From Leucobacter sp. OLIS6 (GTDB lineage: Bacteria > Actinomycetota > Actinomycetes > Actinomycetales > Microbacteriaceae): DNA of 64,000 nt. The translations under genes and the position numbers were made by a program. The stretch covers positions 56,756 to 120,755 of the forward strand of contig NZ_MRAV01000002.1 of the NCBI RefSeq assembly GCF_002752355.1. Reading direction: 5' to 3'. Shown one piece after another: positions 9,087-17,413 of the stretch. The number at the start of each line of letters is the position of its first letter. Within the stretch, counting starts at the first letter, position 1. The notes below the pieces were generated by a model. The model was not told the DNA's origin, searched no databases, and worked only from the letters and a program-made list of their open reading frames with translations.

Positions 9087-11408
9087 TCAGTCGGCGATCG
9101 CCGCGACCGCGGCGCCGATCTCGCGCAGCACGGTCCGGTCGTGCTGCGAGCGCGCGCCGGGCACGTAGCGGAGCCGGCGGATCTCGCCCCCGGCGAAACG
9201 GAAGCCGCCGTGCCGTTCGTGCAGCTCCCAGTCGACCGGGCCGCCGTAGTCGTAGCCGACGCTGATACCGGTGAACGGCGCCATGCCGAGCAGCATCGGG
9301 ACTCCCGGGATCTCGGCCGCGGTCGTTCCGTCGACCTCGAGACGCAGGCGCCAGCGCATGCCGTCGAGCTCGTCGACGCGCAGCAGGAGCTCGTGCGCGC
9401 CCGGGCCGAGCACGGGACCGCGCGCGCGATGCATGTCGCCGTACGCGTTGTATGCGAGCAGGGGAGCGCCGTCCTCGATCGCGAGGAGGTAGCCGCCGCC
9501 CTGATCGCCGTGCGCGACGACGACACCGGCGGCCCTCCCGTCGGGGCCGAGATCGAGCGAGGCGTCCACGGTGAACGACCGCAGTACCGTCAGCTTCGCC
9601 GCGCGAAAGCGCTCGAGCGGCGGCCGGAAGGGGGCGAGCGCGACGGGATCCGAGAGCGGGGCCTCCGAGGCCGGGCGGTTGGTGTGGAGGGATCCGTCGT
9701 CGTCGAGCGGGAACACGGTGTTGCGCCAGGCCTCCTCGCGCCAGAGCTCGGCGAGCTCGGCGACGCGCTCGGGCTCGGCCGCGGCCAGGTCGCGGGTCTC
9801 GGTCGGATCCTCCGAGATCCGATAGAGCTCCCAGGATCCACCCGCAGCGCCCTCGGTCGGCGTCGGCGGCACGTTCGACAGCGCCTTCCAGTCGCCGTCG
9901 ACCACCGCACGGCGGCCCACGCACTCGAAGTACTGCGTGTCCCGGCCTTCGGCCCCTGGAGCGCCCAGCACGTCGGCGAGGCTGCGGCCGTCGGGCTGCA
10001 TCGCCGGGCGGCCGTGCCGGGACCCGAGAGACGGCACGCCCACGAGATCGAGAATCGTCGGAGCAAGATCCGAGACGAAGACGAATTGGTCGCGCAGGCC
10101 GGGCTCGCCGATACGGGAGGCCGGCCACGAGATGATGAGCGGGGCGTGCACGCCGCCCTCGTAGGTCGACGACTTGAACGACCGGAACGGGGTGTTCGAG
10201 ACGCGCGCCCATCCTGCGGGGTACTGGCTGAAGAGCTTCGGCCCGCCGATCTCGGCGGGGTCGCGCGGGACGTCCCGCACCCAGTCGGCGGGGAGCGCGG
10301 CGGCGTGCCCGAACTGGGCGAAGTAGCTGCGGGTGCCGCTCGGACCGCCTTCAGCGGTGCCACCGTTGTCGCTCGCCAGCACGATCACCGTGTTCTCGAG
10401 TTCGCCGAGCTCCTCGAGCCGCGCGACGAGACGGCCGAGGCTCTGGTCGACCTCGTCCACCGCGGCCGCGTAGACCTCCATATGGCGGGCGAACAGCTCG
10501 CGTTCGTCGGAGCTCAGCGACTCCCAGCTGGGGATCCGGTCGTCGTCGGCCTGCGCCCCGCTCGGCAGCTCGGCGCGATCGGGCATGATCCCGAGTTCGC
10601 GCTGCCGGGCGAAGCGGGCCTCGCGCAGCGCGTTCCAGCCGGCCGCGTACCGGCCGCGGTGCCGGGCGATGTCGTCGGCCTTCGCCTGGATCGGACCGTG
10701 CACCGAGGTGTGCGCGAAGTAGAGGAAGAAGGGCTTCGTCGCGTCGTTCACCCGCAGCTCGTCGATCATCGCGAGCGCCGAGTCGGTGAGCTCGTCGGTG
10801 AGGAAGTACCCCTCGGGGAACTCCGGCACGTCGACCACGGAGTTGTCGCGCACCAGCCGGTGCGGGTGGTGCAGCGAGGTGAAGCCGTCCATGCTGCCGA
10901 AGTAGCGGTCGAAGCCGCGCTGCAGCGGCCACGAGGCGCGGTCGGCCGCGTCGTGCAGTCGCGATTCCGGCGTCAGGTGCCATTTGCCCACCATGAAGGT
11001 GGCGTAGCCGCCCGCGCGCAGCGACTCGGCGAGGGTCGGGGCGTCCTCGGGGAGCTCGCACGTGAAACCGGGATACCCGGGGTCGGTGTGCGCGACGTAC
11101 CCGAAGCCCGCGCGGTGCGGGTTCAGTCCCGTCATCAGCGCGGCCCGCGCCGGTGAGCACATCGGAGCGGTCCGATAGTTCGTGAACACCCAGCCGTCGC
11201 CCGCGATCCGGTCGATGTGCGGCGTCGGGATCTCGCTGCCGAACGGCCCGAGGTCGCTGAACCCGAGGTCGTCGACGAGTACGATCACGACGTTGGGGGC
11301 GTCGGCCCGGGCCTCGGGGCGCGGCCGCCACCAGGGCTCGGACCCGGACGCGAACTCGCCGACCCGGCCGCCGAAGCCCTCGTACCCCCGTCGTTCCTGC
11401 TCCGCCAA
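9087..11408 (-). CDS. arylsulfatase (type I, formylglycine-dependent)
   Basis: 773 residues, cytosolic by lack of a signal peptide. The sulfatase signature MCSPARAALMTG gives Cys84 as the residue to be converted to formylglycine. VDDLG (Asp46/47), MVGKWHLT and ASDNGG supply metal and sulfate ligands. Length and the extra C-terminal domain match the long AtsA/AtsD-like actinobacterial sulfatases rather than ~540-residue types. Translation begins at TTG, 3 bp after the stop of the transporter ATPase gene, with GGAAGG upstream, so it is the last gene of the importer operon. Activation would need the formylglycine-generating enzyme encoded at 15655-16659. The natural sulfate ester is unknown. Confidence 0.93.
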   Translation of the reverse strand: MAEQERRGYEGFGGRVGEFASGSEPWWRPRPEARADAPNVVIVLVDDLGFSDLGPFGSEIPTPHIDRIAGDGWVFTNYRTAPMCSPARAALMTGLNPHRAGFGYVAHTDPGYPGFTCELPEDAPTLAESLRAGGYATFMVGKWHLTPESRLHDAADRASWPLQRGFDRYFGSMDGFTSLHHPHRLVRDNSVVDVPEFPEGYFLTDELTDSALAMIDELRVNDATKPFFLYFAHTSVHGPIQAKADDIARHRGRYAAGWNALREARFARQRELGIMPDRAELPSGAQADDDRIPSWESLSSDERELFARHMEVYAAAVDEVDQSLGRLVARLEELGELENTVIVLASDNGGTAEGGPSGTRSYFAQFGHAAALPADWVRDVPRDPAEIGGPKLFSQYPAGWARVSNTPFRSFKSSTYEGGVHAPLIISWPASRIGEPGLRDQFVFVSDLAPTILDLVGVPSLGSRHGRPAMQPDGRSLADVLGAPGAEGRDTQYFECVGRRAVVDGDWKALSNVPPTPTEGAAGGSWELYRISEDPTETRDLAAAEPERVAELAELWREEAWRNTVFPLDDDGSLHTNRPASEAPLSDPVALAPFRPPLERFRAAKLTVLRSFTVDASLDLGPDGRAAGVVVAHGDQGGGYLLAIEDGAPLLAYNAYGDMHRARGPVLGPGAHELLLRVDELDGMRWRLRLEVDGTTAAEIPGVPMLLGMAPFTGISVGYDYGGPVDWELHERHGGFRFAGGEIRRLRYVPGARSQHDRTVLREIGAAVAAIAD

Positions 11409-11411
11409 CGG

Positions 11412-12203
11412 CTAACCCGCCTTCCGGATGAGTTCGAAGATCTCGGTGCGGAGCTCGGCGAACTCGGGCCGCGCGCGGGTCGCGATCTGATCCCGCGCGC
11501 CCGTGAAGCCGATGTCGATGATGCTCGTGACCCGGGCCGGGCGCTCGCCGAGCACCACGACGCGGTCGGAGAGGTACACGGCCTCGTCGATGTCGTGCGT
11601 GACGACCACGATCGTCATTCCGAATTGCTCGCGGACGCGCAGGCAGAGATCCTCGAGCTCGAAGCGGGTCTGGGCGTCCACCGACGCGAACGGCTCGTCC
11701 ATCACGAGCACCTCGGGACGGTAGGCGATGGCGCGCGCGATCGCGACGCGCTGCTGCATGCCGCCCGAGAGCTGCCAGGGGAACTTCGCCTCGGCTCCCG
11801 AGAGCCCCACGGCGGCCAGTGCCGATGCGATGCGCTCCGCCTGCTCGGCCTTCGGCAGACGGAGGTGCTTCAGCGGCAGTCGGACGTTCTTCTCGACCGT
11901 GAGCCAGGGCATGAGCGAGCGCGTGTACTCCTGGAACACGAGCGCCATCTCCTCCGGAGGGCCGTCGATCTGCTTGCCGTCGATGCGGGCGGAACCGGAA
12001 GAGATCGACTGCAGGCCGGTCAGGCACTTCAGCAGGGTGGTCTTGCCGATCCCCGACGGGCCGACGATGCAGACGATCTCGGCGGCCTGCACGTCGAAGG
12101 TGAGATCGGCGATGACGGGGACGGGCCCCTTCCCCGTCTCGTAGGTCTTGGCGAGGCCCGAGACGCTGAGCCGCGGGGGCGCGTCGAGTGCGGTGGCATT
12201 CAT
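11412..12203 (-). CDS. NitT/TauT-type ABC transporter ATP-binding protein (SsuB/TauB-like)
   Basis: 263 residues. Walker [10 protein letters not shown], signature [14 protein letters not shown], Walker [14 protein letters not shown] and the VTHDIDEAV switch are intact and typical of nitrate/sulfonate/taurine importers. The ATG sits in a 4-bp ATGA overlap with the preceding permease gene and has AGGAGAA upstream. It energises the two permeases encoded just before it; the sulfatase gene follows in the same transcript. Confidence 0.93.
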   Translation of the reverse strand: MNATALDAPPRLSVSGLAKTYETGKGPVPVIADLTFDVQAAEIVCIVGPSGIGKTTLLKCLTGLQSISSGSARIDGKQIDGPPEEMALVFQEYTRSLMPWLTVEKNVRLPLKHLRLPKAEQAERIASALAAVGLSGAEAKFPWQLSGGMQQRVAIARAIAYRPEVLVMDEPFASVDAQTRFELEDLCLRVREQFGMTIVVVTHDIDEAVYLSDRVVVLGERPARVTSIIDIGFTGARDQIATRARPEFAELRTEIFELIRKAG

Positions 12204-13036
12204 AGGTTCTTCTCCTGCTGTCGGATGGCGATGTACCAGCGCAGCACGCGGCGCCGGAGGAGTACGAGCAGGGCGGTCGCGGCGTAGCCGAGGAGCCCGA
12301 GGACGAGGATGCCGACCCACATGTCGGCGATCATGAAGGACTGCTGCGCGAGCAGCGTCATGGCGCCGAGGCCGGTCGAGGACCCGAGCATCTCGCTCGC
12401 GATCATGACGACGAAGGCGGTGATGAGGCTCACCTGCACCCCGGAGAGGATCCGGGGGCCGGCCTCGGGCAGGGCGATCGTGACGATCCGATCCCAGCGG
12501 CCGATCCGGTAGATCCGCCCGACGCTCACGCGCTCGGGGTCGATCGCGCGGATCCCGTCGATCGTCGATATCAGCACCGGGAACACCGCCGAGAGGGTGA
12601 TCGCCAGGATCCGCGTCTCGTTACCGAAGCCGAGCAGCGAGACGAAGATCGGGACGAGAGCGACCGGGGGGATCGCGCGGAAGAAGTGGATCGTCGGTTC
12701 GATGAACCACGACAGCCAGCGCACGGTGCCGAGCACGATCCCGAGGGCGACTCCGATCGCGCAGGCGAGCAGGAACGAGAGCGCGAGGTTGCCGACCGAG
12801 GAGCCGACGTTCGTCCAGAACGCCGGGGTCGCGGAGAGCTCCGCGAGCCGGGTCAGGATCGTGCGGAGCGGCGGGAAGAAGGTGTTGGTGGAGTTCGCGG
12901 AGGCGAACCACCAGGCGGCGAGCAGCAGGATCGGGACCGCGATCTCGGCGCCGATCAGCGCCCATCTCGGGATGCCGGATCGCCGCTGCCTGCGGGCCTC
13001 CCGGGTTCGGACCATGACGGTCGAGGTAAGGGTCAT
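12200..13036 (-). CDS. NitT/TauT-type ABC transporter permease
   Basis: 278 residues with about six membrane helices. The coupling segment [27 protein letters not shown] matches the EAA loop of SsuC/TauC-like permeases. It overlaps its upstream and downstream neighbours by 4 bp each (ATGA), showing a tightly coupled operon. A basic N-terminus ([16 protein letters not shown]) should stay in the cytosol. Confidence 0.92.
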   Translation of the reverse strand: MTLTSTVMVRTREARRQRRSGIPRWALIGAEIAVPILLLAAWWFASANSTNTFFPPLRTILTRLAELSATPAFWTNVGSSVGNLALSFLLACAIGVALGIVLGTVRWLSWFIEPTIHFFRAIPPVALVPIFVSLLGFGNETRILAITLSAVFPVLISTIDGIRAIDPERVSVGRIYRIGRWDRIVTIALPEAGPRILSGVQVSLITAFVVMIASEMLGSSTGLGAMTLLAQQSFMIADMWVGILVLGLLGYAATALLVLLRRRVLRWYIAIRQQEKNL

Positions 13037-13815
13037 CAGGCCACCTGCTTCCGGTACTGGGGGTGCCAATGCAGCAGCCTGCGTTCGCCCCACTGGCTGA
13101 GCCCCTGCACGACGAGCCCGAGGATCCCGAGCACGAGCACGTAGGCGAAGAGCTTGCTCTGGTCGCCGGCGATCTGGGTGAGCAGCAGGCTCTGGCCGAG
13201 GCCGGGGCCGCCGCCGAGCAGTCCGGCGACGACGGCCACGATGAGCGCGGTGGGGGCTGCGACCCGGATCGCAGTGCCGATGTAGGGGAGCGCGCTGGGC
13301 AGCACGATGCGGCCGAGGATCTCGGCCTTCCCGAGGCCGTACGAGCGACCGGTCGCGGTGGCGACCGGGTCGGTGTCGAAGACCCCGGCGGAGGCCTGGA
13401 CGACGATCGAGACGAAGCAGCCGATGAAGACGAGGAAGATCCCCATCCCCGCGGTCGGCCCGAGCACGAGCACGACGATGGGCAGGATCACGATCGGCGG
13501 GATCGGCTTCAGGAACTCGAGCGGGATGCGGGTCGCGTGCATCGCGAGCGGTGAGACGCCGATCCCGATGCCGAGCAGGATCCCCGCGACGGCCGCGATG
13601 ACGAGCCCGGCGAAGGCCATGGCGACGGTGTCCCACGTGGCGGCCCACATGTCCGGGCTGCCGAGGAGGCCGAACAGTGCGGCGATCGCGTCGGTCGCGG
13701 CCGGCAGCGGCGAATCCGCCAGCGGTCCCGTCGTGGCGGCGAGCTGCCAGAGGCCGAGTGCCGCCACGACTCCGAGGGCGCCGATGCCGATCTGGAGAAG
13801 TCTGGATGCGCGCAT
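13036..13815 (-). CDS. NitT/TauT-type ABC transporter permease
   Basis: 259 residues, six predicted helices, with the EAA-like segment ATGRSYGLGKAEILGRIVLP. It is a second, distinct permease, so the channel is probably a heterodimer with the next gene product. It starts at ATG 9 bp after the binding-protein stop codon. Confidence 0.92.
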   Translation of the reverse strand: MRASRLLQIGIGALGVVAALGLWQLAATTGPLADSPLPAATDAIAALFGLLGSPDMWAATWDTVAMAFAGLVIAAVAGILLGIGIGVSPLAMHATRIPLEFLKPIPPIVILPIVVLVLGPTAGMGIFLVFIGCFVSIVVQASAGVFDTDPVATATGRSYGLGKAEILGRIVLPSALPYIGTAIRVAAPTALIVAVVAGLLGGGPGLGQSLLLTQIAGDQSKLFAYVLVLGILGLVVQGLSQWGERRLLHWHPQYRKQVA

Positions 13816-13824
13816 GGTGCCGGA

Positions 13825-14835
13825 TCAGCCCCCGAAGATCACGCCGTCGAGCTGCACGGGCTTCGGGAGGAAGCCGAGTGCGACCATCTTGTCGTTCGGG
13901 CGCTGCAGGTCCTCGAGCTTCACCTCGGTGGGCCAGACGGGCACCTTGACCTGGTCGACCGTCAGCTTCGACCCGGTGTACTTCAGCCCCGCCTCGATGG
14001 CCTCCTTCGGGTGCGCGGTGGCGTACGCGTTGGACTTGACGATGGCGCGCTGGAACGCTTCGATGGCCTGCTTCTTCTGCTCGACGGTGGAACCGCCGGC
14101 GGTCCAGAGGCCGGTCGCGCCGGTCTCGAAGAACCCGATGGACGGTGCGGACAGCTGCTTCGCGCCGAGCGAATCGGCCTCGGTGGTGAACGGGCTGACG
14201 AGCCCCGCTGCGTCGACCTTGCCGCTCTTCAACGCGGCGACGGCGGAGGTGAAGTCGAGCACCACCCAGTTGACTCCGGTGGCCGGATCGATCCCGGCCT
14301 TCTCGAGCTCACCGGCGATCACGACTTCGAGCTGCGCCTTGCGTGCGGGGATCGCGATGGTCTTTCCCTTGAGCCCCTCGACCGACGTGATGCCGCTCGC
14401 GGGGCTCGCGAAGAGGCCGGTGTCGTCGAACGCCGAGGGATCCTTCACCTCGGACGCGTCGGCCGGGTAGCCGTCCGCCGCGCCGATCACCTTGATCGGG
14501 ACGCCCTGGCTCAGTGCGTTCAGCAGCGGGATGCTGGGCGAGTAGGCGATGTCGACCTGGCCGCCCTGCACCGCGGCGAGGCCGGCGGGCGGGTTCGCGA
14601 CGATCGAGGTCTCGATCTCGAGGCCCTCGTCCGCGAAGAAGCCCTGCTCGATGCCGGTGAGGAGGCTCCCGTCGGAGGTGAGGCCGATCGTGGCGACCTT
14701 GAGCTTCGTCGTTCCTCCGGCCCCGCCGGAGCCCCCGGCCCCCGCATCGCCGCTGCCCGAGGCGCAGGCGGTGAGCGCGAGCGCGACCGCGGGGATCAGG
14801 GCGAGCGCGGCTCGCAGGCGGTTGGACTTCTTCAT
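13825..14835 (-). CDS. NitT/TauT-type ABC transporter substrate-binding lipoprotein (SsuA-like)
   Basis: 336 residues with a lipoprotein signal (MKKSNRLRAALALIP, lipobox LTAC), a Gly/Ser/Ala-rich tether, then an NMT1/SsuA-like type II binding-protein core (GSLLTGIEQGFFADEGLEIE, ASGITSVEGLKGKTIAIPARK). The start is fixed by AAGGAG 7 nt before the ATG; longer upstream reading is less likely. First gene of the operon binding protein - two permeases - ATPase - sulfatase. The combination points to capture of a sulfonate or sulfate ester; ligand identity is inference. Confidence 0.9.
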   Translation of the reverse strand: MKKSNRLRAALALIPAVALALTACASGSGDAGAGGSGGAGGTTKLKVATIGLTSDGSLLTGIEQGFFADEGLEIETSIVANPPAGLAAVQGGQVDIAYSPSIPLLNALSQGVPIKVIGAADGYPADASEVKDPSAFDDTGLFASPASGITSVEGLKGKTIAIPARKAQLEVVIAGELEKAGIDPATGVNWVVLDFTSAVAALKSGKVDAAGLVSPFTTEADSLGAKQLSAPSIGFFETGATGLWTAGGSTVEQKKQAIEAFQRAIVKSNAYATAHPKEAIEAGLKYTGSKLTVDQVKVPVWPTEVKLEDLQRPNDKMVALGFLPKPVQLDGVIFGG

Positions 14836-14882
14836 GAGCGACTCCTTCGTCGACGGGTGAGCGGCGGGCTCGCACCGGTTAA

Positions 14883-14896
14883 TCACCAAGTGGTGA
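14883..14896. promoter_or_regulatory. TetR operator, copy 1
   Basis: TCACCAAGTGGTGA: two 6-bp inverted arms with a 2-nt spacer. It lies immediately downstream of a TATTCT -10 (14902-14907, minus strand) for the transporter-sulfatase operon, where a bound repressor would block initiation. The identical core recurs at 14951-14964. Confidence 0.7.
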
Positions 14897-14901
14897 CTCA
14901 A

Positions 14902-14907
14902 AGAATA
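14902..14907 (-). promoter_or_regulatory. putative -10 box of the transporter-sulfatase operon
   Basis: Minus-strand TATTCT, about 70 bp upstream of the binding-protein start codon and next to operator copy 1. The -35 region is not recognisable. Confidence 0.4.
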
Positions 14908-14944
14908 ATCTCCAACTGGCCGCGAAAGATATCGGTCGGGTAAC

Positions 14945-14970
14945 GGTTCGTCACCAAGTGGTGACGAACC
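14945..14970. promoter_or_regulatory. TetR operator, copy 2 (extended palindrome)
   Basis: Perfect palindrome with 12-bp arms (GGTTCGTCACCA and its complement) around the spacer AG. The central 14 bp equal copy 1, 68 bp away centre to centre. It lies in the divergent region between the importer-sulfatase operon and the tetR gene, so the TetR protein encoded at 15042 is the obvious ligand. Confidence 0.7.
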
Positions 14971-15015
14971 GGCGCTCGCGGGTCGAGACTCGGTCGTACG
15001 AGGGGCCGGGTTCCC

Positions 15016-15021
15016 TATGAT
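15016..15021 (+). promoter_or_regulatory. -10 box of tetR/FGE transcript
   Basis: TATGAT, placing the transcript start near 15028. This would leave the ATG at 15024 outside the mRNA and supports the ATG at 15042 as the tetR start. Confidence 0.45.
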
Positions 15022-15041
15022 CGATGCATCGGGAGGAACGC

Positions 15042-15668
15042 ATGCCGAAGATTGTCGATCACGACGAACGCCGTACCCACATCGTCGATGCGGTGACCCA
15101 GATCATCATCAACCACGGCTTCGAGCGCGTGACGATGCGCGAGATCGCCGCCGAGGCCGGATACGCCCACGGCGCGATCACCCGCTACTTCCCGAACAAG
15201 CAGAGCCTGCTGACCGCTGCCTTCCTGCACGTGTTCAACGGGTCCCACGAGCGCACGATCGAGCGCTGCGCCGGAGTCCGCGGGCTCGAGGCCCTGCGGC
15301 GGATGTCGGAGGAGCTGCTGCCGTTCGAGGAGGCCGGCCCGCAGAAGTCCCGCGTCGTGCTCTCCTTCTGGGATCGCGCAGCGCAGGACCCGGAGCTCTG
15401 GGAGATCCACCACGACAACATCCTCAAGCGGCGGGATCTGATCCGCCGGTTCCTCGTCGAGGCTCGGGAGGACGGCGAGCTCGCCCCCGACCACGACATC
15501 GAGAACGAGGTCAACCGTGTCTCGGCGCACAACGCCGGCTGGCAGATGATGGCGGTGCTGACTCCCGAAGCCGCGACCGATCCCGCCATGCACGCGAGCA
15601 TCGACGCGATGGTCGCCGAGCTGCGCGGGGAGCGTCCGGGGGCGGGGGCCCGGAATGCCGCAGCCTGA
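15042..15668 (+). CDS. TetR-family regulator of the sulfatase locus
   Basis: 208 residues. The N-terminal helix-turn-helix is clear (ERVTMREIAAEAGYAHGAITRYFPNKQSLLTAAF); the rest is a helical ligand-binding domain. GGGAGG at 15031-15036 supports the ATG at 15042 over an in-frame ATG at 15024. It is divergent from the importer-sulfatase operon, with two copies of a palindromic operator core between them, and overlaps the formylglycine-generating enzyme gene by 14 bp. It probably represses the operon until a substrate-derived inducer appears. Confidence 0.88.
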   Translation: MPKIVDHDERRTHIVDAVTQIIINHGFERVTMREIAAEAGYAHGAITRYFPNKQSLLTAAFLHVFNGSHERTIERCAGVRGLEALRRMSEELLPFEEAGPQKSRVVLSFWDRAAQDPELWEIHHDNILKRRDLIRRFLVEAREDGELAPDHDIENEVNRVSAHNAGWQMMAVLTPEAATDPAMHASIDAMVAELRGERPGAGARNAAA

Positions 15669-16659
15669 TCCGCATGGATCCTGCTGCTCGCCGAAGTCCG
15701 CGGGTGCGACCGCGCATCCTGCCGGACGCGGAGCATCGGCGGCATCGCTCCCGATGCCCGCCCCGCCCGGTGCCGGTGCCGCGGCTCACGATTCCGAGCA
15801 GTGCGGGATCCCCGCCGGGGTCTTCGCGATGGGGGATTCCTCGGGAGACGGCATCGCCGCCGACGGCGAACGGCCGGTGCATCCGGTCGAGCTCGCCGCG
15901 TTCGAGATCGATGCGACCGCGGTCACGAACCTGCAGTTCGCCCGGTTCGTCGCGGCCACGGGCTACGTCACCGAGGCCGAGCGCCTCGGGGTGTCCGCGG
16001 TGTTCCACCTGCTGGTCGATGCGCCGACCCTCGATATCACCGGACCGATCCCGGGAACCCCGTGGTGGATCGGCGTCCGCGGAGCGAACTGGCGGCACCC
16101 CGGCGGTCGGGCCTCGTCGCTCTCCGGGTTCGAGGACCATCCGGTCGTGCACGTCACCTGGAACGACGCGAACGCCTACTGCGCCTGGGCCGGCCGGCGC
16201 CTGCCCACCGAAGCGGAGTGGGAGCGCGCCGCCCGCGGCGGCCTCGAGGGCGCCCGGCACCCCTGGGGCGACGCGCCCATCGACGGCAGCGACGGGACCT
16301 GGCGGGCGAACGTCTGGCAGGGATCCTTCCCGGCGCACAACACGGCGGACGACGGCTGGATCGGCACCGCTCCCGTGCGCAGCTACGCGCCCAACGGCTA
16401 CGGCCTCTGGCAGGCCGTGGGCAACGTCTGGGAGTGGTGCGCCGACCGCTTCGGCGCCACCGCGTACGAGGCGCGCGCGACCGGGGCTGCGCCGGTGCGG
16501 GACCCACGGGGCCCCGAGACGGGCCCCGAACGCGTGCTGCGCGGCGGCAGCCACCTCTGCCATCCCTCGTACTGCAATCGGTACCGCAACTCCGCGCGCT
16601 CGCGGAACAGCCCCGATTCGTCGATGGGCAACGCGGGCTTCCGGACCGTGGCGCGCTGA
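15655..16659 (+). CDS. formylglycine-generating enzyme (sulfatase-activating)
   Basis: 334 residues of the FGE-sulfatase/SUMF1 family. Near the C-terminus, RVLRGGSHLCHPSYCNRYR carries the paired catalytic cysteines (Cys302 and Cys307, same 5-residue spacing as in characterised aerobic, copper-dependent FGEs), followed by GNAGFRTV. Earlier motifs include the N-terminal MGDSSGDG region and LPTEAEWERAARGG. No signal peptide, so it acts in the cytosol, where its likely client, the sulfatase with Cys84, is made. Its start overlaps the tetR stop, so the two are cotranscribed. Confidence 0.92.
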   Translation: MPQPDPHGSCCSPKSAGATAHPAGRGASAASLPMPAPPGAGAAAHDSEQCGIPAGVFAMGDSSGDGIAADGERPVHPVELAAFEIDATAVTNLQFARFVAATGYVTEAERLGVSAVFHLLVDAPTLDITGPIPGTPWWIGVRGANWRHPGGRASSLSGFEDHPVVHVTWNDANAYCAWAGRRLPTEAEWERAARGGLEGARHPWGDAPIDGSDGTWRANVWQGSFPAHNTADDGWIGTAPVRSYAPNGYGLWQAVGNVWEWCADRFGATAYEARATGAAPVRDPRGPETGPERVLRGGSHLCHPSYCNRYRNSARSRNSPDSSMGNAGFRTVAR

Positions 16660-16665
16660 ACGCGC

Positions 16666-17406
16666 TCAGATCGCGACGGTGAGGTACCCGCCGTCCACCG
16701 GCAGCACCGCTCCGGTGATGAAGGACGCCGCATCGGACGCGAGGAACGCGATCGCTGCGGCCACCTCCTCGGCCGCGCCGAAGCGGCCCAGCGGGGTGCG
16801 CGACAGGATCCGCTCCTTCGTGGGTTCGTCGAGGCCGGCAGCGAGCGGTGTCTCGATCCACCCGGGAGCCACCGAGTTCACCCGGATCCCATCGGCGGCC
16901 CACGCTTCGGCGAGCGATTTCGTGAGCTGCACCACGCCGCCCTTCGCCGCCGAGTAGGCCGCGCGCGATCCTCCGCCGAAGAAGGCGAACATCGACGCGA
17001 TCGTGATGAGCGATCCGCCCGAGGCGCGCAGCAGCGGACGGGTCAGCTCGGCCACCCGGTACACGGCGCCGAGCTGGATCGACAGCACCCGTTCGAACGC
17101 TTCCCACTCCAGCTCGCGCTCGCCCAGGCTGATCCCCGCGGCGGGCACCAGCACGTCGAGCCGGTCGAGCCCGTCGATCACGGCGCGCACCGCGGCCTCG
17201 TCGGTGACGTCCACCTCGTGCGGCTCGATCGCGCCGCCGGGCGGCACCGGGGTGCGATCGGCGCCGAGGCCGATCGCGATCACCCGGGCGCCGAGCCCGG
17301 CGAAGAGTTCGGCCGCCGCGAGCCCGATACCGGAGGTCCCGCCGGTGACCAGCACCGTCCGCCCCGCGAACAGTCCGGGCGCGAACGCCTTCGCACCGCC
17401 GTCCAT
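16666..17406 (-). CDS. SDR-family oxidoreductase
   Basis: 246 residues. Cofactor motif TGGTSGIG, acidic segment after beta-strand 3, PAAGIS in place of the usual NAG motif, catalytic IASMFAF and AAYSAAKGG (Tyr/Lys), and PGWIETPLA. It begins 7 bp after the stop of the GMC oxidoreductase gene, so both are one operon. A GMC enzyme plus SDR suggests sequential oxidation of an alcohol, possibly one released by the neighbouring sulfatase; this is inference. Confidence 0.87.
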   Translation of the reverse strand: MDGGAKAFAPGLFAGRTVLVTGGTSGIGLAAAELFAGLGARVIAIGLGADRTPVPPGGAIEPHEVDVTDEAAVRAVIDGLDRLDVLVPAAGISLGERELEWEAFERVLSIQLGAVYRVAELTRPLLRASGGSLITIASMFAFFGGGSRAAYSAAKGGVVQLTKSLAEAWAADGIRVNSVAPGWIETPLAAGLDEPTKERILSRTPLGRFGAAEEVAAAIAFLASDAASFITGAVLPVDGGYLTVAI

Positions 17407-17413
17407 CGCGCGC

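Noticed and set aside
7223..9526. Upstream extension of the SDR gene on the minus strand over the amidohydrolase
   Set aside because: The ATG at 7222 has a good GAGGAAG site and the extension is low-complexity antisense of a clear gene.
9087..11408. Choline sulfatase (BetC) because a choline-dehydrogenase-like gene is nearby
   Set aside because: Length and domain layout match long AtsA/AtsD-like sulfatases instead; no BetC-specific C-terminal features were recognised.
15024..15041. ATG 15024 as start of the tetR gene
   Set aside because: It lies only 2 nt after the TATGAT -10 box, before the expected transcript start; ATG 15042 has GGGAGG.
15655..15730. CCSPKS near the FGE N-terminus as a sulfatase-type modification motif
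   Set aside because: The required Arg of C-x-P-x-R is Ser here, and the region is a poorly conserved N-terminal tail.
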